DNA of 64,000 nt from Heterostelium album PN500 (GCF_000004825.1 NW_008805070.1:372001-436000), one strand, 5' to 3'. Numbered from the stretch's first letter, positions 38,516 to 52,137 are shown. The notes: generated from the letters alone by a model not told the origin. Made by a program: numbers and translations.

Positions 38516-41500
38516 TTATTTAAAAAATTGTTGTTGTTGTTGTGATTGTGGTTGTTGATTATTATTGTTTGATATTAGCTGTAGTGGTCGACCGAATAAC
38601 ATTTGTAATTGTCCTTGTTGTTGATTGTTCATCATTTGTTGTTGTTGTTGTTGCTGATTGAAAAACATATTATTATTTTGTTGATTTTGTTGTAAATTGT
38701 TATTTTGCTGTCCTTGTTGTTGACTATTCATCATTTGTTGTTGTTTTAGCAATTGAAGTTGTTGTTGTTGTTTCAATTGTTGTTGTTGTTGTTGTTGAAG
38801 CAGTAAATATTGTTGTTGTAATTGTGGTGTCATATTTGCAAAAGCTTGACTGTTCACCGCAGCATTGGCATTATTAAATGTCTGATTCATCATTTGTAGT
38901 TGTTGGAATTGATTCTGTTGTTGTGGTGTCAAATTCATATTATTCATATTCATGTTCATCATATTCATCTGATTATTATTATTATTATTCATATTAAAAC
39001 TCTGATTATTATTCATCATATTATTTCTATTTTGTTGAATAAAGTTTTGTTGTTGATTATTACCGATCATCATATTATTATTATTACTATTTATAATGTT
39101 ATTGTTCATATTGTTATTATTGTTATTGAATCTCATCATATTGTTTGATTGTTGAGCTTGTAGTAGTTGTTGATTGTTCATCAATTGTTGTTGCTGCATC
39201 ATATTCATGTTATTCATATTCATTTGATTTTGATTGACTGGTTTGTTTGTTACGATATCCATCATTTGTTGTTGTTGTTGTTGTTGCTGTTGTGCTAGTT
39301 GCTGTCTTTGTAATAGTTGTTGTTGATACTGCAATAATTGTTGTGGAACTTGTTGCTGTTGCTGTTGTTGTATTAATTGTTGTTGATGTTGATACATATT
39401 AAAGTTATTATTCATATTATTATTCATATTATTATTCAAATTATTATTATTATTAATATTGTTATTACTATTGTTATTCATATTATTATTATTATTATTG
39501 TTTTGAAATGACATTTGATTCAAAGTCTCTTGTATCTGATTAGATGTCATTGTCATTGTTTTCATGTTTGAAGAGGAATGATCAAGTTTTCTGAGAGATG
39601 CGTTCAGCTTTGGTTGTTGTTGTTGCTGTTGTTGACTGCTGTTAAGTTGCTGTTGTTGTTGCTGCACCGAGAGACCTTTGAGAAACTCTTGGAAGTTAAC
39701 GATGTACTCAGAGAGTAAGATGTCTTCTATCTCGTTCAACATGACCAAGTCACGATCATCCTCTTCAAACACCTTCCTCTTGAACTCGTCTTTGTTCATA
39801 CGATTGCCAGCAGCCAACTGTTGTTTTAGACTCTTGTTGTTGTTATTATTATTACTATTGTTACCGATACCACCACCTTGAGTCCAACGCTTCAAACTAC
39901 TAAAGTCAACATCACGATCGCTAAACTGAGTACTCAAACTATCGAACTGCAGAGGTGGCATACCCTTCTCCTTTCTTCGATTCTGTATCCATGCAATCAA
40001 TGATTTGATATAGGGAATGATAGCTGCAAACTGATGTGATTGTCTACTGTGAACTGTTGGAATATCACCTATATTATGCCATTTTATTCTCTATAATTCA
40101 TTAGATAATCAAAAGAAACTAAGTATAATACATAAATATAATATAAATAGCTATAAACATACACTTATTTCATATCTTGTATGAGTTTCAAAGTCAACTT
40201 GTTCATCTACACCTACAACAATAAAGAACTTCTTTAATACACTAATGTTTGTTATTTAGTTAAAAATGATGAAATTAGTTTTAATTCTAATAATAATAAT
40301 AATGATAATAACATACCCATGACTCTCTTTTTGAATGAAATCTTCTTTCTTTACTAATGGATAAACATCGTAACCAATCTCTTCGAACACTTCTCTTGAT
40401 GCACTTTGTGTCTCTGTTTCTCCTTCTTTACCTTTACCTTTAGGAAATCCCCATCCCCACCATTGTTCTTTAACTAAAACCACCTTTTATCATATAGTAA
40501 TTAAATATTAATAATCTTTTATACTCTCTATATCATCATTCACTCATATAATAATAAATATCAACACAATAAATATATATATGTAACAAATAAAACTCAT
40601 ATCATATCATTCTGTTAATTCTTTATGATTAACACCGACTATCTACATAGCATACTGTATTAAGTTATTAATCTATTTTTTTTTTTTTAATCATCAATTA
40701 CCATCTATTTATCTATTTAGTAACAACATATCATCTACTTAGATAATATAATTGATCTATGTTTTATAAAAAGAATGTATATAACTTAAATACATCCAAT
40801 TTAACATTGATTTGTTAGTTACCATAATAATGTTGACAATATTGAATGACAATTGTTATTTGTATTACAATATATATAATAACATTTAATAAAGATATAC
40901 AATAATAAGTATCAAAGACAAATATCTACTCATACGAGTTAGTTAATGATTAACAAAAAAAAAACAAAACAAACAATAAATAAAATACTAAATCTATACT
41001 ACCTTTGTCATATCCTTATTCAATATAATAGCACCATATCTAGGTATTAAACGTTTAAATGACTCAAATTTCTTCATCATGTCGCTGTATGATGTTGTAT
41101 TTAAGAGTGCCTCATGCAATGGTGCAAGTCTCTCATTGCTCTTTAAAACTATAGTAACAATTAATTATTGAATAATATATATCGATTAATTATGTTGTGT
41201 CATGTTAGTTAAAGTTATAATATGTTACTTACTAAGCTCAGAGAAACTCTCTAAATCATGCTTTGGTAATCTTGGATTCTGAATGAGATGAATATCGATG
41301 TAATACCAGTATGCTTCCTCTATAAACATAAATAAATCTTCGAAAGATGTAAAATTTGATTCTGCTGGTATGAATGTATCTGCTAACGATGTTAAAATAT
41401 CTGTTAACTCTTCAGATAGATTATTATCATTATTATTGTTATTGCTACTATTATTATTATTATTATTGACAGCACTTGTGGTAGTTGCGACTACAGATGT

Positions 41501-41584
41501 ACTATTATTGTTACTGTTACTATTATTTACAACATTCGTTGTATTAGTATTCGTAGATACTTTTGAGACTGTTATAGCCGACAT
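38516..41584 (-). CDS. dcp2: mRNA-decapping enzyme Dcp2 (Nudix hydrolase)
   Basis: Five exons (41584-41233, 41148-41003, 40483-40317, 40241-40163, 40090-38516) give 772 residues. Dcp2 removes the 5' cap in P-bodies, acting with Dcp1. After an Asn-rich head comes the Dcp2 box A domain (ELTDILTSLADTFIP, IEEAYWYYIDIHL), then the Nudix domain with a full Nudix box: G182, E188, R196, E197, E200, E201 in WGFPKGKGKEGETE and SREVFEEIGYDV. Box B follows (RIKWHNIGDIPTVH). The C-terminal 480 residues are Gln/Asn-rich with long homopolymer runs, typical of dictyostelid proteins and prone to condensate formation. The intron before the Nudix exon (40484-41002) is 519 bases, far longer than the others. A partial copy of the 39.5-40.2 kb section lies at 50.8-51.4 kb. 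Confidence 0.94.
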
Positions 41585-41791
41585 TTTCGTGATAGATATA
41601 TATTTCTAATTATTACTGTGTTTGTAAATCAAATAAATAAATATTGATGATAAACTCTAAACACAAATAAAAATTAAATAAACTTTTTTTTTTTTTTTCG
41701 AAAATCTTTTTTTTTTTGAAATCATTACAAAATTTTGTTTATTATTGTAATTTTTTTTAATTGATATCTTATTATTTTTAGTAATTAATTC

Positions 41792-44700
41792 TTAAGAGAA
41801 TTCCCAGAATTCAACTTCTGGTTTTGGAGAGTTAAAGTTAAAATCATCAGTTACAGTTCCACTTCCACCAAGTTTCGGATGATTGTAGTTTGAGAAGGAG
41901 AACCATTTTGATGGAACGTCTTTGGTGAGTGGCTTCAATGAGAAGAAATAGTTGTTGGCGAGAAGCGGCATGTAACTTGGATTGTCTCGATCCTCAAGAA
42001 TATGGTAGTAGTATACTTTCGATTTCCAACTCTGTTCTGCCTGATTGTTCACAATATATAAATGATAGTCGATTCTGAATTGAGTAAGACCGGTCATCGG
42101 GCCATGGAAAGCATAGAATGAGCTAACTGGCATGTTCGCCTGAGTTTTCAAGGTAATATCGGTTGTGTATCTATTGTAGAAATTAAAGTTTTGTCCCGCA
42201 TTATGGCCAAAATTCAATATGTTATCTCTAGAGTATTCATTTGGTCCAACGTAAATACCAAGATCTCCACTGGTGCCGGTTGCTACATTCAATGCCGAAC
42301 GAGCTGCCTCAAATTGGATCAATGATCTTGCACTATTGCCTGGCATCCATTGTAAAAAGTTTGGATTACCTGTAGTTCTAAACAACCTGATTGCTTCACC
42401 AGTATACCATGAAATAAGTGTTGATTTTCCTAAGATTAAATAGTATTAATATATATATCGAGGTTATTTTTGAAATAATTTTTATATTTACCAATGTTAC
42501 TTAGACCTTCAATGTAGATATTTGGAGCTTGTGAACTGTTCATGAAATTCGGTCCATAGAAATCAACTCTGAATTTAGTTGGAACACTCCGAATTGTGGT
42601 ATCACAAATTGTACTATTTTTTTGGCTACCTGAAACAGTAGCCGAATTGGTAGTACATACAGATACAGAAGGATCAGAAACGTTGGCCCCATAGGTATTG
42701 GGGAAAAGAAATTCTGTTTCTGAACCATCTGTATCATAGTAGACATATTGGAAAGTAGTGTAAAAGTTTTTGAATAAACCTTTATCATACCAATTCATTG
42801 ACATAAAATATCTTGTAATTGGACGGGGGAGATCATTTACTGATTCGAAATCAAAAATAATTGAATATTTGTAATCATTTGGCAGTGGAACTATATTGAT
42901 TTTTTGTTAATATCTATAGTTTAAATATTTTAAATTTAAAATACTTACTAGGATTTACTCGATTCATTTGATAATAGATTTTTTCCATTTTATTCCAAAG
43001 GGCAGAAACAGTTTCATTTTTTGATCCAAGTTGTATTGTCCATGTTTTAATGAGTAAATCTCTGATTGGTTTGACTTTGTATCCAATTGGAACTGGTAAT
43101 AGATCAATTGATGATGACCATCCTTGATATGTTGTCGACATAAAACTATCAGATGGTGCGAATGATGCAGGTGGTCCACCATAAGTGATGATACTTGAAT
43201 ATGTTGATTTACTTTGAACTTCAGAAAGTGATTCTTCCTCGGATGACATTCCGGCATTGATTGTTGCTTTTCCTTCTCCATCAAAACCAGGTGCACTATT
43301 GAAATTCAAATTTAATTAATTTAATTATCAAATTAATAATCTTTCAACTATACTTACTTGATAGATGCTCCAAATGTTGCTTCAGCAGCAATACTCCATT
43401 TTTTTTTCTTTTCATCAGTGTCAATACTTTCAGAAGTTGTTGAAATTTGAACCAACTTTCCACCCATATATGCACTTGAATAATAATATGTTCCATATTT
43501 ATCAAATATTTTCAAAAGATCTGATTCTTGTTCGATTGTTGCAAGATCTTTCAAGAACATTGGATGGAATCTGATTCTTTGATCATCCATCTCAATGTAT
43601 GATGTTTTACAGTTGAGTTCGGTCACAAAAACATTTTTAGTTGATGATTGTGATTGATCTCTTGCTGTTTCAATTGATCCATCAAGTGAGAATCCACCTT
43701 TGAAATCGATCAATTCTTCTTTGAAATCTCCTGAACTTGATAATCCTTTGTTAAAAATATTTATTAGATATATTTAATTATTGCCTTAACTGTTCTATGA
43801 ACTTACCCGCTTCTAATTGGAACTCTTTTTGATATTCAGAGAAAGAATTATACATTGTTGTAGTTGATGAATAGGTGCAAATTGGAAGAGATTTGATATT
43901 CAATGATGGTGGGATTTCATATGCCATCATTCTGTATGGATCTTCAAGAATATTGTTGGCAACTTCAACACAATAATCAAATTGGAATACTGGTGCTTTT
44001 GATTGTTGACCACTGAGAACATTCATTCCATAAGTGAAATGTTCAGATCCTGGAACATTCCAAAGATATTGATTCTCAACAAGATCACCAATCATTCCAC
44101 CAACATTTCCAAGAGGACTGATATGATCTTTCTTCTTTGGAATCTCACAATTTTGTGATATTTCATTGAAACAATCTTGGAAGTTCAAGTGAATATTTTC
44201 ATTTCCACAAACTCTGTCTCCTAGTGGATTTGATGAATTAAAAATATCATCTAAAATATTTACAATAAATTAATTAATATTTTACTAATAAAAAAAATAA
44301 AATTAATTCTTACATGAATCTTCAATACAATAATCCAAATCATCTTGAACACCATCACCACAAACTAAAAAAACAAATTAGTATAATTAAATAAAATAAT
44401 TTGTTCTAGAATACATACTTTGTTCAGTGTAGAATATTCTGTAATCATGTGAGATTTGATACAATTTGAATGAACGACCAACTCCTGTTGTATCCGAAGT
44501 TAAATTCTAAAAATAGAAATATTAGAAGATATTATTCTTTTAAGATCATTTTTAACTTTTAGATACATTACAATTTGAATTTGATGAGATACTTTTGAAA
44601 CCATATATATTTCAAATGGGAAATCAAAGTTTGCAGTTTGAGCAACATCCAAATATTTGACACCATTGATCTTCAAAGTGAATCCAAGATTCTTTCCTTC

Positions 44701-45965
44701 AAATCTGAATTTAACTTTCATTGAATTATCCATGTGTAAATATCCTGTTAGAACACCATAAACCTTTCCATCATGGCCATTCAAGAAATTTTCTATTGTA
44801 TTGTCTGGAATAATCTTTTGGAATTCTTTAAAAGTTTAAATTTTCAGAAAGAAACAAGTTTTAATTTTGTTTAAATATAAATATTAGTATAAAAACTTGG
44901 AAAATAAAAATTAATAAATACATACTAATTTCAGAGGTTAAATTATTATTGTAATAAGCTTTATATAACATTCCTGTGGTGTAAACTATAGATCGATTAA
45001 TGTTAATTCATGATATCATTTTAATTGTGTTCAATATTAAAATTCTATACTTACTAGTTTTATCACTATCAATATTTGGAATAATACCAATAGCTGAACA
45101 AGTATCTGAAGAAGAATCACAAAATGATGATGATTTATATTTAGTTGAGCTTAATTCGTCACAAGTAATATGATTATTGATAATAACGGCATCATCCAAT
45201 ATTACACTTGACTTTTTGGATGAAATATAAGTTGGTTTGGAATTGTTGGCATTTCCATTGAATTCTGTTTTTGAAAGGATTGAAAACTGTGATGACTCTG
45301 AATAGATTGCGGAACCGGATTCCAAAGCAACATTTCCAGTAAAATTTGATAAATATATCATTACAACACTGGAATTTGAATAGATTGCTCCTCCAAATGC
45401 AGCTTTGTTACCTAGGAATTTTGCTTTAGAGATTGAGGTCTTTGAATTTTCAATTCTGAGAGCACCTCCCATTGAAGCAGAACAATTTTGAATGGTTACT
45501 CCACTCAATGAAAAATCCTCCACATTTACAACAGAGAAAGCAAACCCAACTTTTTCACAATCAATAGTTACCGTCTGGTTTGATATTCTAATTATTTTGA
45601 ATTAGAATTAGCTTAATATAAAGAAGAAGATTGATTAAGTAAAACTTACGATTTAATTTGAATTGGCTTTGTAATCATAACACCAACATTTTGTAAACCT
45701 TTGTAAGTTCCTGCATACAGATTGATGGTTGTACTTTTTTTTTGGTTTGAAACAATTGAATTAATTGCACTTTTTATATTTGTGAATGGTTTCTCTGATG
45801 ATCCATCACATGCAGACCCACATGTTGAATTAAAATTAACATAAAAATCTATATTAAAAATAGAATTAATAATTTGTTTTTGTTTTATTTCAATAAAATA
45901 GAATTCATACCAGCAGATACCAATTTTAGTACTAAAACAATTAAAATAAATTTTATTACATTCAT
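41792..45965 (-). pseudogene. MACPF type 2 gene, nearly whole (pair B)
   Basis: The exon pattern matches the type 2 gene at 12462 block for block: a 55-base signal-peptide exon (45965-45911), PMP-like repeats (GGALRIENSKTS, GGAIYSNSS), PA14-like YGVLTGYLHMDNSMKVKFRF, CGDGVQDDLDYC, a MACPF region with YGTYYYSSAYMGG, and the type 2 tail ending at 41792. About 1,150 codons are present. By my reading there is about one break in otherwise sound coding sequence, so it is either a very young fossil or a gene with a sequence error. It lies head to head with the type 1 gene at 46651, and its stop is only 207 bases from the dcp2 start. Confidence 0.72.
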
Positions 45966-46650
45966 TTTTTGTTATAAGATTCGTTTATGATTAAAAATGA
46001 TCCAACTTAGTTTTAATATGAACAAAGCGAAACATTTTCGATCTTTTATCTCAAAATTAAAAAAAAACAAAAAAAACCCCAACTATATTAATACTACCCT
46101 GTATTTTTTAATTTTCTTTTTTTTTTTTAATTTTGAGATAAAAAATTCACCAGAGAAAATAATTCATTTCTTTATTTCGTTTTCTATTTTTAGATTCTGC
46201 ATCCCTCATGTGGGAAATTTTGGTGCGGAAAAAATGAAAAAAAAAAAATTACTCGATTTACTTTTTTTCTCTTTTTTTTTTGTCCACCAACTTGGTGGTC
46301 CACCGGTCAAAAATTTGAATGATTTCAATCTTATCTTTTGTGTAACCACACATTGATCATTCTAAAAAAGGCGAGTTTATGTTGAACAAAAAAAAAAAAG
46401 TTAATCAAGACCACCTGATTCACTTATAGCAAATGATCTAAATAAAAAACATCATCAAAGGTGCAAGGATCCAAAAAGAGGTAGACGATACGACTGCGAT
46501 AAGAAAAATAATATTTTTCGTTTAACTTAAGATTCTTTTTAAAAAAACTATTTCGATTTTTAATCATTTATATAAAATAGGTAGCTATTATATTTTTTCA
46601 TTTCTTCAAATCATTTTTTTCTTTATAAGATTTAGTTGTTTGTAGAGATA
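45966..46650. promoter_or_regulatory. Shared upstream region of MACPF pair B
   Basis: These 685 bases lie between the opposed starts of a type 2 and a type 1 gene. They contain a long inverted repeat (46044-46067 with 46120-46143) and a cluster of short alternating dyads (CCACCAA c TTGGTGG at 46284-46298, then GGTGG t CCACC). The 119-codon plus-strand frame at 45997 is mostly Lys/Phe/Asn from homopolymers and has no counterpart in the other pairs. Bidirectional promoter role inferred from gene arrangement. Confidence 0.5.
46044..46143. repeat. Inverted repeat in pair B upstream region
   Basis: Two 24-base arms, 46044-46067 and 46120-46143, are perfect reverse complements around a spacer of about 52 bases. 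The core of each arm is TATCTCAAAATT and its complement, extended by A or T runs. It could form a hairpin in RNA or a cruciform, or be the remains of a small foldback element. It lies 79 bases upstream of the type 2 ATG. Confidence 0.8.
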
Positions 46651-49600
46651 ATGAAAATTTTTATCTTTTTTTAATTTTATTAATATATTATGCTCAAAGT
46701 ACCCCTGTAGAAGTGTATGTTGACCCCAATTCAAATTGTGGTGGAGATGTTGAATGTGGTTCTTATGGAAAACCATTTCCAGATCTTCGATCTGCATTGA
46801 ATTCAAATATTGACAAATCTAACTTTGTTATCATCGCCATGCCTGGAACCTATCGAGGAATTAACAACAAAGATCTAAAAATTAATTTCAATCTAGAATT
46901 AAGGTTAGTTTATATTATTATTTTCTACTATTTTTTATTCAATCAACATTTTTCTAATTCTTTTCAACATTGTAATAGATCTGTTGGAGGATACTTAACA
47001 ACAATCATTGATTGTGAGAGTACTGGTAGTGCCTTTACTGTTTTTTCTATTTCCTCTTTTATGATGAATGGATTTACAGTCACCAATTGCAATTCTCAAA
47101 CAGGAGGTGCAATTTCAGCAACAGATTCCAACATTATAATCAAAAGTTCCAAGTTTGTTAACAACAAAGGATATCAAGGTGGTGCTTTATATTTCGATAA
47201 ATCGAATGTCAATCTGGAAAATTCATTTATCAACAATAACGAAGCATTAGAAAACGGTTCGGCAATCTATATATCAGATTCTTCATCAAATATTGTTTCT
47301 ACCGAGATAAAATGCAACACTGGAAATGAAATACAATTGATTGAAACTTCAATGATGTTGTTTTCAACTAATCTCTCAAAGGTTGCTGTGAATTGTGTTA
47401 ATTCATCAATTGATTCTGGCAATGGTGATTCATATTGTTCATTATCAAACAATCAACAATGTACTTCACAAACATTAGCTACTAAATCTGAGGAATCAAG
47501 TGTATCGATTGAATCGGATAATCCACCAGAATTCCTTTCAATTCAACCTGGATGGAAGTTTAGATCATTCCAATCATGTATCATTCCAGAGCCAACTCAA
47601 TTCAAAGGTGAAATCACGATTCCCAATGGATGTGTAAAAGTTCCAACAAATTATTTGATTACTCCTGGTATGTATAAAATTTATCTATTTTATTTATTGT
47701 TATAATATTATATTAAATCGATTTTTTCTTAAATAGAATTCAGCAATTGGATTGGATCAGCAAATTGTCCAGTTTCAGGTATTTTAGAATCAGATATCAA
47801 AATCAACAAGACAATTGATTATGATTTCAAATTGGAAGCAACCAATCTTGGAGTTGTTGTTTATGTTGATAATACAGTTCTTTTTGATTCATACTTTTCA
47901 AATGAAAAGATCAAATCATTCAGAACCAAACTGTTATCATCGAAACAAGAATATCATTCAGTCACAATTTTGATATTCTCAGCATCGAGTGGTCAAAGAT
48001 CTTTAAGTTTGAAATGGAAGAGTTCTGATTCTGGTGAATATCAATCTTTGAATTCATATTTGATTTTAGAAGAATCAAAACCAGCACCAATATGTGGTGA
48101 TAAGATTTGTAATGAAGCTCCTGAAAGTTGTTTATTGGATTGTTTTGATCAAATCGTCAATGATTGTTCAGGTAATTATAAATTAATTTACAATATTTGT
48201 TCGATCAAAAACTAACAAAATTAATTCAATTTTAATATATTTATTAATACAGGACAAGCACCACCAATTGGACTTGGAAGTAGATTCAAAGGAGGAATGT
48301 CAAACATTCAAACTCAAATTTTAGACAATTATTACCTCTTTTCTTTACCAGGATTGAATTATATGGGTCATGGAGTTGATCTCGAAACAATGGAAGATAA
48401 TGCAGCACCTTTATTCTCGATTTCATATTGCAGCAATCAATCATTTTCAACATTGGAAGATCAATATCGTGATATGGTTTATACAATTCCACATGGATTC
48501 TCTGCTCAGAAATCAATCAAATGTGATTATTCAACAATGAGTAGTTTCTCATCAACTGCAAAATCATTTTCATATGAGAAAGCAATTGAATTTGGAATTC
48601 ATACCGAAGCAAATATGGAATTGGATTATTGGTTTGTGGAAGCATCACTCCAATTGGCATTTTCATTGGATGTTGGAGTACAATTTGCAGGAGGTTATGA
48701 TTCAACAGTTTCTGGATCGATTGCATCAACCAAATTCAAATGTGAAATCTATAAAGCACACAATAATGATCCGAAATTCCATCCGAAATTCATTCAAGAT
48801 ATTTCAAAAGTCAAAAATGTTGATGATATGATGGTTGTTGTTAAAAAATATGGAATCTTTTACAAAGAAACCGCAACTCTTGGTGGAACTCTTGAACAAA
48901 TTTCAAAAGTCAGTCAAGTCAACTTTGCATCAAGATCATCAAATTCACTTGATATCAATCTTGAATTGTCTTTTGCAGCACAAGCATCTGGATTTGGAAT
49001 GAAAGGTGGTGGAAAGCTAGCAACATCTATCTCATCCTCATCAAGTGAGTCTAAACAAAATGGATTTGAACAATCATCAAGTTTCTCTAAACTCATTGTT
49101 AAAGGAGGATCACCAGGATCTTATGGTTCAAATGTCGACAATCCAATTCAATCATGGGCAGAGAATCTTGATCTTCTTCCAATGCCAATCGATTACAAAG
49201 TTAAATATGTTGTTGATATCATTCCTGATACTTGGAAAATCAATGGTACAATGAATGTTAAACAACTTTGGAGAGATGCTCAAAGAAAATTATATGTTGG
49301 TAAATTCACATCCATTCCGAATTCTCTATATTCTGTAATAACAAGTAAGTATATTTTAGATAATATTTTAAATAAGATTGTATATTTATTCCAATTTATT
49401 TTTTAGATATAATTAGAAAAAACACTAAAGTATTTTTGCTTGGACGTCTATCTGATTCACTGACAGGATTTAATGATATACAACTAACTTCGAATGGAAC
49501 TGTTTACCCTACAATATCTAGTAACGATTGGAGATTTTTGTCTTCAGTTCCAGGTAGTATTAGTAAAATGACATCCTCAGTAAAAGTGGGAACCTATGTC

Positions 49601-50702
49601 AATACTGGTGATTTCAAATCAATGGGCAATTGTGCATTTGTGGATAGCAAAGGAAACTTCTACGACTATTCTGAGCTTATCAAATTCCAAAGAGAATACT
49701 ATAGGACTACTTTTAACTATACTTCTTCAATTGTAAGATTTTTTTCATGTTGAAAGTTTAAATTAAAAAATTAATTTTTTTATTTCTCACAAGTTTGATG
49801 TTTTTTTCAACTTGTGTGGACCAGCTCCAGTATGTGATACAATTCTATCATCCTCCGGTAATCAAATTTGTAGTAGAAAACCAGATTTAAGTGTTGCTTA
49901 TTGTCTTGGTAAATACACTGCACCTACTGTTAAGGAGATTACGGGTGGTTTGGCTTTGAAGTATGAAGGAACTAAAAATGCACCTAATTGCCCAGTTGGT
50001 ATAGATATAACAACCACAATCAATGTTCTTTGTGACACTACAGTCGACACTATTACCATAAGTGTACTTAACGAGTCATCCACTTGCCAATATAGTCTCA
50101 CAATGAAATCGAAATATGCATGTCCACAAATACATCTGTATGATGCTCTCACCTCCAGATTCTATAGAATGAGACCTGAAACTATATCCGGAACTTCACC
50201 TTTGACAATCACATATTCACCAATCGACTATAAACCCAACCACATCCAACTATATTTCAAATATTCACCTCCGAGTGGAGGTAATATCTTTGATTCAGAT
50301 CAAATTCAAATCAAATTGTTCACCACATATAAAACATTTGTTGAATATAGATTGTACTCTGATCTCGCGAATTATGGATTTGTGTCATTCGATTCAACAG
50401 AATACCCAGGTGAAATAATTGGAATGTCTATTATACCACTCATCAACAATTATTTTTATAATTCTAAATTTACAATGTATGTAGATTGGGCATTTGCAAT
50501 TCAACAATGTCCAGATGTCAATGGAAAGATTACAAGTGACTGTGTAAGCCCTAAAGTCACCTCCATTGAGAATGGATATTCTAGAGCCTATGTTTCAGCA
50601 CCAGGAACCTTTAACAATCTTCTTAACATCCACAAACCTATCTATATCCCTCTAAATCCATTTGGAATCGCTGATTCAGCTGCATATTCATTTTATAAAT
50701 AA
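46651..50702 (+). pseudogene. MACPF type 1 gene, nearly whole (pair B)
   Basis: Coding blocks run from a signal-peptide region at 46651 to a stop at 50702, about 1,200 codons. The parts match the other type 1 copies: EVYVDPNSNCGGDVECGSYG at the mature start, PMP-like repeats with GGAI and GGAL, PA14-like EATNLGVVVYVDNTVLFDSY, CGDKICNEAPESCLLDC, a MACPF domain (LPGLNYMGHGVDLETM to YGIFYKETATLGG), and a C-terminal region with MQQC-like QQCPDVNGKITSDCVSPK. By my reading there is about one break. Unlike the copies at 11742 and 61983, no separate signal-peptide exon is seen. It is head to head with the type 2 gene at 45965. Confidence 0.72.
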
Positions 50703-50754
50703 AGGAGTGTGTGTTAAAATATTCTGCATTTATTCAAATTATTATTAATATTGT

Positions 50755-51369
50755 TATTTTTATTATTGTTTTAAACTTAAATGACATTTGATTAATGTCT
50801 CTTGTATCTGATTCGATATCATTGTCATTGTTTTTGGGTTTGAAGAGGAATGATGAGAGATGCGTTCAGATTTGGTTGTTGTTGGGCTGTGTTGCTAGAT
50901 ATTGACGGTGTAAGATATATTCTATCTCGTTCAACATGACCAAGTCACGATCATCCTCTTCAAACACTTTCCTCTTAAACTGGTCTTTGTTCATACGATT
51001 ACCAGCAGCCAACTGTTGTTTTAGACTCTTGTTGTTATTATTACTATTGTTACTTCTACCACCGGCGCCCATTAGTCCAACTCTTCTAACTACTAAATTT
51101 AACATCACGATCTCTAAACTGAGTACTCAAACTATCGAACTGCAGAGGTGGCATACCTTCTCCTTTCTTCGATTCTGTATCCATGCAATCAAAGATTTGA
51201 TATAGGGAATGATAGCTTGCAAACTGATGTGATTGTCTACTGTGAACTCTTGGAATATCACCTATATTATGCCATTTTATTCTCTATAATTCATTAAATA
51301 ATCAAAAGAAACTAAATATAATACATAAATATAATATAAATAGCTATAAACATACACTTATTTCATATC
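50755..51369 (-). pseudogene. Partial duplicate of dcp2
   Basis: This segment aligns to dcp2 from about 39490 to 40177 in the same orientation, including the intron between the last two exons, so it is a copy of genomic DNA and not of mRNA. The translation is still recognisable (KSLKQQLAAGNRMNKDQFKR, VFEEDDRDLVMLNEIE), but the Gln-rich part is shortened, small indels occur, and neither the Nudix domain nor a start is present. The match stops sharply at about 51369, after the shared CACTTATTTCATATC. It lies directly downstream of the pair B type 1 gene and is non-functional. Confidence 0.88.
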
Positions 51370-52137
51370 GGGTATAACAAATTATAGTATATTTGTTTGT
51401 GAAAATGGCTCCAACACCAAATATAATTTTTTTTTGATGTGATATCTACATCAGAGCACAATTGGGGATAATGAGTATCTTCAAAAGTCATATTTCTCTT
51501 TTGATTATTAAGATTTTGAACAAGGTACAAAGTGCAAGTCTTCTCTTCTTCGAAAGCTATTAGAGTTATTCAAAAGGTAAGCGCTTATTTTTTTATTTTG
51601 ATTTTATATATTATCTAGATTTATATTAATTTGTAACCACAACATGTAGAAGCTAGAATTGTAATTTTTGACAAAGTTAAATACGTTATAATAACATTAG
51701 TCTGTTTTCGAACATATATTGAATATATTTACAGTTCTCAGATTAAATAGTAAACCATACAATAACATAGCAAAAACAATAGAATCATTAAATACAGAAT
51801 TAATCGCTAAGAAAAACGTATTAAGAAATTTTCTTCTTCACTATGATTGTTTCTCCGTAGCCCGTTACTGTGCATGTCACACCAAAGCTCCGTTACTAAG
51901 CATACCAAAGCTCAATTCTGGTGCAGGTGTCTGCGTTCCAAAGCTGAACATTTTGATTATACAATTGTACCTTACAAAGAATCAATCCAATCAGTTGTGA
52001 ATCAAAACAAAATAATAAATTGTGGTTTTTTTTTTGTTACAACAACATAGTTTGAAATATCTATTCTTTTTTTTGTTTTGATTTTTTATATTTTTTTTTT
52101 AATTGATATCTTATCTTTATTTTATTCTTTCTCTTAA
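51370..52137. other. Unassigned sequence between the dcp2 copy and MACPF fragments
   Basis: Two overlapping plus-strand frames occur at 51719-52000 and 51847-52050, one with a Cys/His-containing stretch (HTKAQFWCRCLRSKAEHFDY). The base composition near 51860-51960 is less AT-rich than true intergenic DNA here, so this may be a piece of a former gene or mobile element. I do not recognise it. The remainder is AT-rich. Confidence 0.4.

Noticed and set aside
38516-40000. Asn/Gln codon runs in dcp2 taken as a repeat array or CRISPR-like pattern
   Set aside because: They lie in frame in the Dcp2 C-terminal tail and lack regular repeat-spacer structure; no CRISPR array is expected or seen in this eukaryotic DNA.
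45997-46356. 119-codon plus-strand frame in the pair B upstream region
   Set aside because: Lys/Phe/Asn-rich translation of homopolymer tracts, overlapping the inverted repeat; not present in other pairs.
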